Assembly (NCBI RefSeq): GCF_000170955.2
Contig: NZ_ABCY02000001.1
Coordinates: forward strand, 124,001-188,000
From: Borreliella valaisiana VS116
Lineage (GTDB): Bacteria > Spirochaetota > Spirochaetia > Borreliales > Borreliaceae
DNA length: 64,000 nucleotides
Reading direction: 5' to 3'
In this document: positions 9,088 through 18,481 of the stretch, in pieces
How the letters are laid out: each line of letters begins with the position of its first letter
Numbering within the stretch: position 1 is the stretch's first letter
Notes under the pieces: generated by a model
Databases searched by the model: none
The model's input: the letters and a program-made list of their open reading frames with translations, nothing else
What the model was told of the DNA's origin: nothing
Position numbers and translations under genes: made by a program

Positions 9088-10461
9088 TTAAAAAGGGGTG
9101 CACAGCAACTTTTCATTACACTTGATAAGATTTATTGACTCCTCAAAAGTAAGTAGCAACTCTTCTTTTTTTGTCAAATCTCTTACTTTCATTTTATTTT
9201 CTTTGTATTCTTCTTGACCAACAAAAACTAAAAATCTTATCTCTTTACTTAAAGCATATTCTATTTGCTCTTTAATGTTTTTACCATTTTTATTTTTAAA
9301 ATACACTTCACAAGAAATATTTTTAATTTTAGAATAATCATGATTCCTAAACCTAGTAGCAAGTTCATAATAATAATTTTGCAAAGCACTATCTAAGTTT
9401 ACAATTAAAACTTTAGATCTGGCCTTAGTTACAAATATTTTAATATAACTAAACTTTTCAAGATCAATTATATCCTTTATTCTGTCAACACCAAAAGATC
9501 CCCCAACTCCTGAAACCTTTTGAATAGAGTTTGAGAACGAAGAAACTAAATTATCATATCTTCCCCCACTACAAACACTACCCATATTACTACCAAATAC
9601 CTCAGATTCAAAAACAATCCCTGTATAATAATCAAGCCCACGAGCTATTTTAAGATTTAAGTTAAAAGAATCCTGAATTTTCAATAAACTAAGATGCTTG
9701 AAAACATCTTCTACTCTCTTAATAGATTCGTTGTTATCGCCCAAAATACTTTTTAAGGTTTGTATTTTATCTTTAAAAGTACCTTGCAAATCCATTAAAC
9801 TTAAGATTAAATCTACAGCTTCTTCTTCGATCTCAAGAAGCAATTCCTCTTTAACCTTATCAATTCCTATTCTATCTATTTTGTCAATATTTCTTAAAAT
9901 AAAAAGGGATTTTTCTTTAATTCCTAACTGTTCAAAAAAAGAATTTAATATACCAAGATGAGAATAATGGATAATAAATTTTTTATTAATGCCTTCTATA
10001 AAATTTAAAAAAATCTCTTCAAGTCCATAATACACAACAGAAAGAATTTCGGCATCACCTCTAAAACTATCCTCTCCAACTATATCAAAATCGAATTGCA
10101 TAAATTCTCTGTATCTACCCTTTTGAGAATTTTCTCCTCTGAAAACTTTTCCAAATTGAGAACGTCTGAAAGGAAATTTTAAACTAGAAATATTTGTGGC
10201 AATAAATCTAGCAAAAGGAACGGTTAAATCAAATCGCATGGAAACATCTCTACCCCCATTGTCTTTAAACCTATAAATTTGCTTTTCAGCCTCATCCCCA
10301 CCCTTTTTTAAAAGCAACTCTGAATATTCAAGGACCGGAGTATCTATTAAATCAAAATTATAAGAATTAAGAATGCTAAATATCTGCCTAACAATATGAA
10401 TTCGAATCAAAGAATCCTTAGGCAAATAATCTTTAAAGCCTTTTAAAGTTTTAATATCCAT
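9088..10461 (-). CDS. hisS: histidyl-tRNA synthetase
   Basis: 457 residues, normal for class II HisRS, which charges tRNA-His. Class II motif 2 is visible as FRGENSQKGRYREFMQFDFDIVGED (about residues 106-130; only part is motif). The histidine-specific signatures RGLDYYTGIVFE and GGRYDNLVS follow. The N-terminus LKGFKDYLP is typical. The C-terminal ~90 residues form the anticodon-binding domain (IKIFVTKARSKVLIVNLD...FLVFVGQEEYKENKM). The start is preceded by CAGAGGG. It is divergent from the penicillin-binding protein, with 131 bp between them that contain several TATAAT-like boxes. Confidence 0.97.
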   Translation of the reverse strand: MDIKTLKGFKDYLPKDSLIRIHIVRQIFSILNSYNFDLIDTPVLEYSELLLKKGGDEAEKQIYRFKDNGGRDVSMRFDLTVPFARFIATNISSLKFPFRRSQFGKVFRGENSQKGRYREFMQFDFDIVGEDSFRGDAEILSVVYYGLEEIFLNFIEGINKKFIIHYSHLGILNSFFEQLGIKEKSLFILRNIDKIDRIGIDKVKEELLLEIEEEAVDLILSLMDLQGTFKDKIQTLKSILGDNNESIKRVEDVFKHLSLLKIQDSFNLNLKIARGLDYYTGIVFESEVFGSNMGSVCSGGRYDNLVSSFSNSIQKVSGVGGSFGVDRIKDIIDLEKFSYIKIFVTKARSKVLIVNLDSALQNYYYELATRFRNHDYSKIKNISCEVYFKNKNGKNIKEQIEYALSKEIRFLVFVGQEEYKENKMKVRDLTKKEELLLTFEESINLIKCNEKLLCTPF

Positions 10462-10592
10462 TACATTATGCCCTCTGCTATATAGTATCTACTTTTTCAG
10501 AATATAATAACATATAATAATATAGATACAAAAAAAAATGAATAATTTTTTATTTCATATAGTCATAAAATAATTTAAGAGGTCCAAAATTC

Positions 10593-12482
10593 ATGACCAA
10601 AAGGATGCTTAATAACAATTATCGAATAAAAACAATATTAACAATATTTTTGGGTATAACTTTGCTAACTATTTACAAATATTTCACACTAATGGTCTTT
10701 AACAACACTCCAGATAACATGATATCTTTAAAGTCAAATGATATTGCCAGAAGAGGGACAATTTATGATAGAAATGGCAAACCAATAGCATTCTCTTCAA
10801 AATCCTACTCAATCGGAACAAATCCTCAAAAAATAGAAAATATTGTCAGCACATCTGAAACTCTTGGCGCAATACTCCAAATTGATTCAAGAATTTTGAA
10901 GGAAAAGCTCTCTTCCAATAAAGGATTTTTATATATAAAAAGAAAAATAAAAAGGGAAGAATCGGATTTAATCAAAAGAATTCAAGCCGAAGGCAGGCTC
11001 TCAAACATTGCTTTATATCCTGATTACACAAGAATTTATCCTTTTCGTAATACTACAAGTAATATTACAGGCTTTGTAGGAACAGATAATCTTGGCCTTG
11101 AGGGCATTGAATTTTCTCTAAATAGTATATTAGGAAAAGATAAAACCAAACAACAATTTCTAAATGAAGAATTAGAAACAAACAACATCTACTTAACAAT
11201 AGACATGAATATACAACAAGGTGTAAGCAAAATAGCTAAAAAATACTTTGAAGAAAATAATCCTGAAAGTTTAATTACTTTAGTAATGAACTCCCAAAAT
11301 GGGGAAATATTGTCCATGGTTCAATTTCCTCAATATGATGCAAACTTTTATTCTGAATATCCTGAAGAAATACGAAAAAACCTTTCTTCTTCGTTAACCT
11401 ATGAACCTGGAAGCATCAATAAAATTTTTACAGTTGCAATAATATTAGAAAGTGGAAAATTAAATTTAGAAGAAAAATTTTTAGACAACGGAATATATCA
11501 AAAACAATTTCCATCGGGAGAGAAAATTACAATCAAAACCTTAAATCCTCCCTATAAATATATCGACTCTACAGAGATTTTAATTTATTCATCAAATGTA
11601 GGAATAGCTTACATTACTGACAAAGTTAGCAATGAATACTTTTACAAAAAACTTTTAGATTTTGGATTTGGGAAAAAAGTTGGATTTCCATTTCCTGGAG
11701 AAACAAAAGGGCTCTTGAATCATTATTCAAAATGGTCAGGACGAAGCAAAGCTACAATTGGATTTGGACAAGAAATAGGGGTATCAGCAGTTCAAATATT
11801 ACAAGCTGCAAGCATACTAGGCAACAATGGAATAATGTTAAAACCTAGAATAATAAAAAAAATAAGCAACAATAAAGAAGAAAGCATTAAAGAATTTGAT
11901 AAAGAAGAAATAAAAAGAGTAATATCAAAAAATTCAGCACAAAAAGTTTTAAAAATGATGAGAGAAGTTGTAAATAAGGGTGGAATTCCAAATCTTAAAA
12001 TTAAAAATCTTGACATTTCTGCAAAAAGCGGAACATCGCAAGCTATTGACAAAAAAACAGGCAAATACTCAGAAGAAGACTATACATCCTCTATCTTGGC
12101 AATATACCCCACAGAACAACCAAAATATATTATTTATATTGTGTACAGATATCCAAAAAAAATAATATATGGAACAAGAATAGCAGCTCCAATGGCAAAA
12201 GAAATAATAGAATTTATTGAATACCAACAAAATACAAGCGCATATAAAAAAATCAAAATGCCATCAAAAATCAAGATCCCTAAAATCACCGCTAATTATA
12301 AAAACGACACACACTTACCAAATTTTATAAACCTTTCCAAAAGAGAAATAATAGACATACTAAAATACTATAAAAATACTATAAAAATAAAAATAAATGG
12401 CGACGGATTTGTTTACAAGCAAAGCATATCCCCCAATACAAAATTAGAAGATATAGCAGAGCTTGAATTATATTTAAAATAA
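10593..12482 (+). CDS. class B penicillin-binding protein (FtsI/PBP2-like transpeptidase) with PASTA-like C-terminus
   Basis: 629 residues. A single N-terminal membrane anchor (TILTIFLGITLLTIYKYFTLMVF, about 15-37) places the rest in the periplasm. The dimerisation domain begins with ARRGTIYDRNGKPIAFSSKSY. Transpeptidase motifs are all present: SxxK as EPGSINK (near residue 272), SxN as SSNVG and KSGT as AKSGTSQAID. The final ~60 residues (LPNFINLSKREIIDILKYY...) resemble one PASTA domain. It crosslinks peptidoglycan, probably at the septum. An SD-like AGAGGTCC precedes the ATG. Its stop abuts the stop of the convergent acyl-CoA synthetase with no intervening base. Orthologue of BB0136. Confidence 0.93.
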   Translation: MTKRMLNNNYRIKTILTIFLGITLLTIYKYFTLMVFNNTPDNMISLKSNDIARRGTIYDRNGKPIAFSSKSYSIGTNPQKIENIVSTSETLGAILQIDSRILKEKLSSNKGFLYIKRKIKREESDLIKRIQAEGRLSNIALYPDYTRIYPFRNTTSNITGFVGTDNLGLEGIEFSLNSILGKDKTKQQFLNEELETNNIYLTIDMNIQQGVSKIAKKYFEENNPESLITLVMNSQNGEILSMVQFPQYDANFYSEYPEEIRKNLSSSLTYEPGSINKIFTVAIILESGKLNLEEKFLDNGIYQKQFPSGEKITIKTLNPPYKYIDSTEILIYSSNVGIAYITDKVSNEYFYKKLLDFGFGKKVGFPFPGETKGLLNHYSKWSGRSKATIGFGQEIGVSAVQILQAASILGNNGIMLKPRIIKKISNNKEESIKEFDKEEIKRVISKNSAQKVLKMMREVVNKGGIPNLKIKNLDISAKSGTSQAIDKKTGKYSEEDYTSSILAIYPTEQPKYIIYIVYRYPKKIIYGTRIAAPMAKEIIEFIEYQQNTSAYKKIKMPSKIKIPKITANYKNDTHLPNFINLSKREIIDILKYYKNTIKIKINGDGFVYKQSISPNTKLEDIAELELYLK

Positions 12483-14375
12483 TCAGATAAATAAATTTTT
12501 AATTTCATTTTTATAAAAATTTAAAATATAGTTTCGTTTAATATCCATTTTAATTGACATCTCTTTCCCAACTTCAAATGGTTTTTCTAAAAGAGTAAAC
12601 TTTAATATCTGCTCAAAAGGTTTAAATCCATTAGTTCTATTGATTAATTTTTTTATTTCATCATTTATAGCCTTAAGAACAATATTATTTGCAATAATTT
12701 GACGTCTATTACTAGCATCAAAAATTTTTTGCCCAACACTTTCTAGATATTTATTTATTTCTTCAAAATTTGGAAGAATAAGAGCGCCTAAAAATTTTTG
12801 ATCTTGCCCTACAACAACCGCCTTTTCTATTAATATTGATTCTTCAAGCTTAATCTCAATTGGAGCAGGCTCAACATTCTCCCCATTATTCAAAACAATT
12901 GTATCTTTTTCTCGACCAATAATTTGAACAACATTGTCCTTAGATAATTTTACAATATCACCCGTATTTAAAAAACCATCAGAACCAATAATCCTGCAAG
13001 TTGCCTCTCTATCCTTATAATATCCAAGCATTACTTGAGGTCCTTTTACAAACAAAATTCCCTTTCCAGGCTTTTTAAGTTTATTTCCATCAGCATCTCT
13101 AATCTCAGCAACAGTTCCAGGCAAAATTTTACCACAAGTTCCAATAATCACTTTTTTATGCTTATTAGAAGCCACTCCGGGAGAAGTTTCTGTCAATCCA
13201 TAAGCGTTAGCAAGTTCAATACCAATTGCATTAAAAAATCTAACAACAGATATAGGCATACTCCCACCACCAGTAATTCCAACAACAAAATTATTGCCTA
13301 AGATTTTATTTATTTTATTAAAAATTAAAATATTTCCCAAAGCTTTAAAAGGAAATAAGAAGATTAACCCAAACATTCCCAAAATTTTCTTTATAGGGAA
13401 AAACAAACTAAACCCACTGTCCGGATAAAACCCCATTACCGCTCTATAGCAAATATCATTAAGAAATGCCAATTTGATAAAAAAATGGAAGATTATTCTA
13501 GAAATAAACGGCTTCTTAGAAACTTCTTTGTAAATATTTTGCCTTATTGCAATCCAAAGCCTAGGAACAGCTGCAATATAATGGGGATTAATATTTTTAA
13601 TGTCATCAAGCATTGCCCTTGGAACAATGGTAGAAAATAAACAAACCATACCCTTGAGAAAAATATTGTAAGAAAAAGATCTTTGAAAGGAATGCCAAAT
13701 TGGCAAAATGCACATAAATATTTGACCCAATTGCGTATCAACCATTAAACTAAAACTAGAAACTTGATAAAGAAGGTTAGCATGACTAAGCATTACCCCT
13801 TTTGGATGACCTGTTGTTCCAGAAGTATATATTATTGTTGCCATATCATTAGAATCAACTTTACTTGCAATGTCAATAATTTCTGAATCTTTTCTTAAAT
13901 TGTCTCCAAATGAAATACAATCGCTATAAGTATAAATTTCAAAATCACTATACTTTAGTCTATCTTCTTTGTTTAAATTTTCAATAATAATAAATATAGG
14001 TTTTACTGTGAATTGAATTTGAACAAACATATCAAGAAGATTTAAATTTTCTAAAATAACTACACATGGAAGAACAGAGTTAAAAATAATTTCAGCTTCA
14101 AAAAGAGTAACATCAGAGCCTTTTGGAATATCAACGGCACCCAAAGATAAAATTGCAAAATCTATCACAGCCCACTCGGCCCTATTTTCAGAGCAAATAA
14201 ATATTTTATCTTGATGTTTAACATTTATTGACTTTAAAAAGGAAGCAAGCTTTAAAACATTGTTTTTTAAGTCGCCATAAGTAACATGGGCATATCCATT
14301 GCAAACTTTATATATTTGAGCAATCTTATCCTTTTGTTGATCAGCCACTTCAAAGAATGCCTTTGCTATTGACAT
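12483..14375 (-). CDS. long-chain acyl-CoA synthetase (AMP-forming)
   Basis: 630 residues. The AMP/ATP-binding signature TIIYTSGTTGHPKGVMLSH lies near residues 185-203, followed by GLTETSPG and the adenylation motif GFLNTGDIVKLSKDNVVQIIGREKD. The C-terminal lysine region NRTNGFKPFEQILKF is present. These enzymes activate fatty acids to acyl-CoA via acyl-adenylate. Lyme Borrelia lack fatty-acid synthesis, so this enzyme would activate host-derived acids for phospholipids and lipoproteins. Strong SD AAAAGGAGG. The gene has its own extended -10 promoter. Orthologue of BB0137. Confidence 0.92.
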   Translation of the reverse strand: MSIAKAFFEVADQQKDKIAQIYKVCNGYAHVTYGDLKNNVLKLASFLKSINVKHQDKIFICSENRAEWAVIDFAILSLGAVDIPKGSDVTLFEAEIIFNSVLPCVVILENLNLLDMFVQIQFTVKPIFIIIENLNKEDRLKYSDFEIYTYSDCISFGDNLRKDSEIIDIASKVDSNDMATIIYTSGTTGHPKGVMLSHANLLYQVSSFSLMVDTQLGQIFMCILPIWHSFQRSFSYNIFLKGMVCLFSTIVPRAMLDDIKNINPHYIAAVPRLWIAIRQNIYKEVSKKPFISRIIFHFFIKLAFLNDICYRAVMGFYPDSGFSLFFPIKKILGMFGLIFLFPFKALGNILIFNKINKILGNNFVVGITGGGSMPISVVRFFNAIGIELANAYGLTETSPGVASNKHKKVIIGTCGKILPGTVAEIRDADGNKLKKPGKGILFVKGPQVMLGYYKDREATCRIIGSDGFLNTGDIVKLSKDNVVQIIGREKDTIVLNNGENVEPAPIEIKLEESILIEKAVVVGQDQKFLGALILPNFEEINKYLESVGQKIFDASNRRQIIANNIVLKAINDEIKKLINRTNGFKPFEQILKFTLLEKPFEVGKEMSIKMDIKRNYILNFYKNEIKNLFI

Positions 14376-14408
14376 ACAATCCTCCTTTTAACGAAATTAA
14401 CATGGTTT

Positions 14409-14414
14409 ATTATA
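14409..14414 (-). promoter_or_regulatory. extended -10 promoter for the acyl-CoA synthetase gene
   Basis: Minus strand reads TGGTATAAT, a consensus -10 with the TGn extension and no convincing -35. It lies 34 bp before the ATG at 14375. Confidence 0.55.
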
Positions 14415-14797
14415 CCATTATTAACCATAAATTCATAAAAAATTATTTACAAAGCCTCCTACTGCAAAAAACATACAGAAAGCTAACAAAAATAAAAACT
14501 TAAAAAATCAAAACAAAGTTTAAAAATACTTAATAAAAATTAATTCGGAATCTAAAAATAAATTTCCGTTTTAATGTTTTCACAAATAATATTTTTCCTA
14601 AAAATACCTAAAACATCAAATTATTTTCATAAATATAAAAACAATGTTATTATTAGGATTTATTTTATCACCTTTAAGATAATCAGTCACTCTTTTTGAA
14701 GAACCTCCTTATTTTTTTAGTAATACAAGAAATATAATTTTTTCGCATTAATGCTTCAAAAAACCATTAAATATTCTTGGATAAATAGAATATTTTT
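14415..14797. other. region without a convincing gene, containing an orphan Shine-Dalgarno and mini-ORFs
   Basis: Extremely AT-rich. The minus strand carries a perfect AAGGAGG (14704-14710) not attached to any known gene. The nearest downstream start is GTG at 14690, 13 bp away, opening a 24-codon ORF to 14616. A 21-codon ORF starting ATGCGAAAAAAT in another frame runs across the same SD and overlaps this ORF's start. The stretch could be a decayed gene, a small RNA or a leader-peptide region; nothing in it decides. Confidence 0.35.
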
Positions 14798-14941
14798 TTA
14801 GGTAAAAATTTTTCCAAACCTAGCAGCAAATATTAAGCCTCTTTTAAAACTTATATTTTTATGCCCAAATCTTAAAACATAATTTCTATTATTCAAAAAT
14901 TTACTACCCAAAACAGCACATAAAATTTTATCCTTAAGCAT
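14798..14941 (-). CDS. small hypothetical ORF (47 aa), translationally coupled to the upstream gene
   Basis: Reads MLKDKILCAVLGSKFLNNRN and continues to a basic C-terminus GLIFAARFGKIFT. Its ATG shares the last A of the preceding gene's TAA stop (TAATG), a classic re-initiation arrangement. It is Lys/Arg-rich (net positive) with hydrophobic residues but no clear transmembrane helix. It would be the distal gene of the besC-besA-besB operon. I recognise no family. It may correspond to B31 BB0138, but I cannot verify that. The evidence is junction geometry and an open frame only. Confidence 0.45.
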   Translation of the reverse strand: MLKDKILCAVLGSKFLNNRNYVLRFGHKNISFKRGLIFAARFGKIFT

Positions 14942-15249
14942 TAATTTTTCAAAACAAAAAAATTAATCCCCTCTGTGGGGTAAGAATGATTCAAATGATC
15001 TACAATATCCTTCAATCTATTAACAATAGATTGATTGGAAGTATAAATAATCAGAATAAAATTTTCTTCAGGCCAAACACCATTGCCATGTTTTTCCCCT
15101 TTCTTGCCCTTTCCATAAACATTTTCTATCTTAGAATAATATATAGGCTCTCCTAGCTCTTGTTCTACTTTTTCCATACATTCAAGAACATCAAGCTCTA
15201 AAGATAAGTTAGAAATTATTTCAATCCTATATCTATAAAATTTAGTCAT
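14941..15249 (-). CDS. small protein associated with RND transporter (PG0541-like)
   Basis: 102 residues from the ATG at 15249. The open frame extends upstream into besB, but this ATG lies one base after the besB TGA and has TAGGGA ahead of it. The sequence has a ferredoxin-like beta-alpha-beta pattern (RYRIEIISNLSLELDVLECMEKV ... FILIIYTSNQSIVNRLKDIVDHL) and a Gly/Lys loop with NGVWPEENF. This agrees with the 'PG0541 family transporter-associated protein' often found after AcrB-type genes. It is cytoplasmic with no signal. The role is unknown; a regulatory or ion-sensing part for the pump is inference. Orthologue of BB0139. Confidence 0.75.
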   Translation of the reverse strand: MTKFYRYRIEIISNLSLELDVLECMEKVEQELGEPIYYSKIENVYGKGKKGEKHGNGVWPEENFILIIYTSNQSIVNRLKDIVDHLNHSYPTEGINFFVLKN

Positions 15250-15250
15250 A

Positions 15251-18200
15251 TCAATCCCTATCTTCTTCAAATAGATTATCATAACTACTTTTAGTTGAAT
15301 TATTAATTTCGAATGATTTTTCAACATCTACATTAGACGCCACTCTTTTTAACCTAAGCTTGAAACTTGAAACAATATTGGAAAAAATTTCAAAAAGCAT
15401 AGGAATAAAAAACAAAGTAAGAAATGTACTAGCTGTCATTCCGCCAATAAAAGTGAATGCGATCGGCTTTAAAAGCTCATTCCCACTCCCACTAGAAAAT
15501 GCCATTGGAATAAGTCCTATTATTGAAGTCAAAGAAGACATTAAAATTGGTCTAAATCTTGAGCGGCAAGATTCAATAATTGCTTCTCTTAGGCCAAACC
15601 CTCTCTTGATCAATAAACCGGTATAGTCTACAAGAACAATTCCCGTATTAACAACAACACCAACAAGCATAAGCATTCCAATCGCAGCAAAAATAGAAAG
15701 TTTTTCTCCTGCAAAAAAATGTATGAGTACAACCCCTATTGTCGTTAAAGGAATTGTAAAAATAATAATAAAGGGCTTTAAAAAAGATTCAAATTGAGAA
15801 GCCATAATACCAAACACAACAATAATAGCCATAATAATGATTATTTTAAACTGATTCATAATATTTGAAAATTCATTATATTCTCCTTCAACCTTAAGCA
15901 CTGTTCCTTCTTTATGGGGGACCTTATTATTAACAAAATCTATAACTTTTGCAGTGACTTGAGTTAAATTATCATCTGGAGAAATGCCCGCATTAAGATA
16001 AATAGTCAAAGCTTGATTTTCTCTGTAAATAGATTCCTCTTTATTGGTTTTTTCAAATGTGGCTATTGATGAAAAAGGAATCTTAACTCCAGATGGACTT
16101 GTAATAAATATTTTTTCCAAATCTTTTAAATTTTTAACATCCATTCTATCAAGCTTAAGAACAATATCATAATTAAGTCCATTTTCTACATATTGCCCAG
16201 CAACAACACCATTAACATTGGCCTTTAACTCATTTAAAATGGTATTCATGTCAATACCATAATTGTAAGCTAGTGCTCTATCTATCTCAACACTAATTTG
16301 AAGTTGAAAATCACTTACACTAAGTCTTGGATTTACAAGTTCCGGAATTTCCTTTTTCAACATAGAAACTAAAGTTTTTCCATAATCTTTTATATATTCA
16401 AAATCATTTGCTGAAATTTTAATTTTAATAGAATCTCCACCACCCAAAGCATTACCACTGGAAGACTCAATATTAAATTCGGGATAAAGATTCCCAATAC
16501 GATTCATAATTTTATACTTAATAGCATCGTAATCTATACTTTTAATCAACTTGTCTCTTGACTCTTCCTTAAGAGGAAACAATACATTAAAGGTTATTCT
16601 TTCGGCATTCATAGTAGAAATAATACTTTTATATCCTTTAGCTTCACTTTTTACAATTTCTAAAAATCTATTAGAATAAAATTTTGCATATTCCAAATTA
16701 GTTTTATGGGGAAAATTTAAATTAATAAAAATTGAGTTGTCTTTCCCTCTATCAAAAGTTGTCACATCTAGCAATAATCCTAAAAGTAGACTGCCAATAA
16801 AACTAAAAAAAACAATCAGCCCAAAAATCAATTTACGATTCAACACTATATTTAATAAATTGATATACAAAAATTCTAGAAAATAATAAATACTAGCAAA
16901 AAAAGCATCAATTTTCCTAATAAAAGAACTCTTAATATTTTTTTGAAAACTTGTGTATAAACCTACATAATGACTTGATAAAACGGGAACCAAAAAAATC
17001 GCAACTAAAAGAGAAACTCCCAAAGAAATAACAATTGTAAATGAAAAGTCTTTAAAAAAATCTCCATATACTCCAAGTTCTGATTTGAAAATAAGAAATG
17101 GACCAAAAACGCAAATAGAAGTAAAAGTTGAAGATGTAATAGGCAGCATCATCTCTTGGGCTCCAAGAATAGAAGATGAAATAAGCTTTGCTCCTTTTTG
17201 CCTATATTTGTATATATTATCTATTACAACAATTGAGCAGTCAACAACCATTCCAATCCCAAGTGCAAGACCTGCAAGACTCATAATATTAAGAGAAATA
17301 TTTACAAAATACATTAAACAAAAGGTCAAAACAATTGCTATTGGAATAGAAATTCCAATAATTATTGTGGCTCTAAAGCTTCTTAAAAAGAAAAAAATAA
17401 CAAATATTGCTAGTACGGCCCCAAAATAGGCTGAATTTACAACAGTTGAAATGGACGCTTTAATAAAATTAGTACTATCATAAGTGATTTCCAATCTCAT
17501 ATCTTTAGGCATAGATAATTTAAATTTTTCTATTTCATTCATAACAACATTAGAAACTGCAATAGAATTAGCATCACTACGTTTTTGAACCGATAAAGAA
17601 ATTGAAGGCAAACCATTATATTCAACATATTCTGACAAATCTTCAAAATCGGTCTTAATATTAGCAATATCTTTAAGTTTTATCTCAATAGCAGATGAAT
17701 TTATGCCAGAAGAAATGTCGGGCATCTTATAAGCTATGACCACATTACCTATCTCTTCAATTGATTTAAATTTTCCAGACACTTGAACCAAATATTCTAA
17801 GTTGTTCTCCAATATATTACCAGCTGAAAGTTCAAAATTTTGAGATGCTATAATCGAAGATATTCTTGACAAAGAAAGCCCATAAGACTCTAATCTATTT
17901 TGAGAAACTTCAATTAAAACACGTTTCTTGCTTCCGCCATTAACAGTAACAATTGCGACCCCATCAAGCCTTTCAAGCCCAGGTTTAATGATCTCTTCAG
18001 CATATCTTTTAAGCTCAGAAATTGGCCTTACAGAATTAATAATAATATTCATTACAGGAATATTTTTAAGATTGTATCTAAAAATTCTGGGTGTCTGCGA
18101 TTTACTGGGCAATGAGGATTTTACCAATTCAAGAGCATCTCGAATTTCATTTAGAACCAAGTCCAAATCAGTTCCATGATAAAATTCAAGCGAAACAGTG

Positions 18201-18463
18201 CTATTTCCCTTAGAAGAATTGCTATATATATTTTTTAAATTCTTTACTGAACTCAAACCACTTTCAAGAACTCTAGAAACACTCTCTTCAACTTCTCTAG
18301 GAGAAGCACCGGGATAAACAGTGTTGATACTTATTTGAGGAATATCAATTCCAGGCAAAAGGTCTACTTTCAATCTTGAAAAGGTATACAAACTTATCAT
18401 CATTAACAATGAAAATAAAATTAACATTGTTATTGGTTTGCCAACTATTCTCTTTACCAACAT
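15251..18463 (-). CDS. besB: RND-family efflux pump inner-membrane transporter BesB
   Basis: 1070 residues, typical of HAE/AcrB-type RND pumps. It begins with an N-terminal TM helix then VDLLPGIDIPQISINTVYPGASPREVEESV, the classic porter-domain entry. Two sets of TM helices flank two large periplasmic loops. TM4 carries GIGMVVDCSIVVIDNIYKYR; its acidic residues correspond to the proton-relay region, although the usual paired Asp-Asp reads D-C here. The second half has GVVVNTGIVLVDYTGLL and SLTSIIGLIPMAF. It pumps substrates through BesC using proton-motive force. besC-besA-besB are co-directional with 18-21 bp gaps. Known as BB0140 in B. burgdorferi, where Bes affects drug tolerance and virulence. 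Confidence 0.95.
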   Translation of the reverse strand: MLVKRIVGKPITMLILFSLLMMISLYTFSRLKVDLLPGIDIPQISINTVYPGASPREVEESVSRVLESGLSSVKNLKNIYSNSSKGNSTVSLEFYHGTDLDLVLNEIRDALELVKSSLPSKSQTPRIFRYNLKNIPVMNIIINSVRPISELKRYAEEIIKPGLERLDGVAIVTVNGGSKKRVLIEVSQNRLESYGLSLSRISSIIASQNFELSAGNILENNLEYLVQVSGKFKSIEEIGNVVIAYKMPDISSGINSSAIEIKLKDIANIKTDFEDLSEYVEYNGLPSISLSVQKRSDANSIAVSNVVMNEIEKFKLSMPKDMRLEITYDSTNFIKASISTVVNSAYFGAVLAIFVIFFFLRSFRATIIIGISIPIAIVLTFCLMYFVNISLNIMSLAGLALGIGMVVDCSIVVIDNIYKYRQKGAKLISSSILGAQEMMLPITSSTFTSICVFGPFLIFKSELGVYGDFFKDFSFTIVISLGVSLLVAIFLVPVLSSHYVGLYTSFQKNIKSSFIRKIDAFFASIYYFLEFLYINLLNIVLNRKLIFGLIVFFSFIGSLLLGLLLDVTTFDRGKDNSIFINLNFPHKTNLEYAKFYSNRFLEIVKSEAKGYKSIISTMNAERITFNVLFPLKEESRDKLIKSIDYDAIKYKIMNRIGNLYPEFNIESSSGNALGGGDSIKIKISANDFEYIKDYGKTLVSMLKKEIPELVNPRLSVSDFQLQISVEIDRALAYNYGIDMNTILNELKANVNGVVAGQYVENGLNYDIVLKLDRMDVKNLKDLEKIFITSPSGVKIPFSSIATFEKTNKEESIYRENQALTIYLNAGISPDDNLTQVTAKVIDFVNNKVPHKEGTVLKVEGEYNEFSNIMNQFKIIIIMAIIVVFGIMASQFESFLKPFIIIFTIPLTTIGVVLIHFFAGEKLSIFAAIGMLMLVGVVVNTGIVLVDYTGLLIKRGFGLREAIIESCRSRFRPILMSSLTSIIGLIPMAFSSGSGNELLKPIAFTFIGGMTASTFLTLFFIPMLFEIFSNIVSSFKLRLKRVASNVDVEKSFEINNSTKSSYDNLFEEDRD

Positions 18464-18481
18464 AACACATCTCCCAATAAA

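Noticed and set aside
14571..14590. Weak CGGAA/TTCCG stem in the 420-bp gap as a terminator
   Set aside because: Only five base pairs, long loop and no T-run on either strand.
17085..17429. 114-codon plus-strand ORF inside besB
   Set aside because: Antisense to a well-conserved RND membrane region, no Shine-Dalgarno, composition follows the besB codons.
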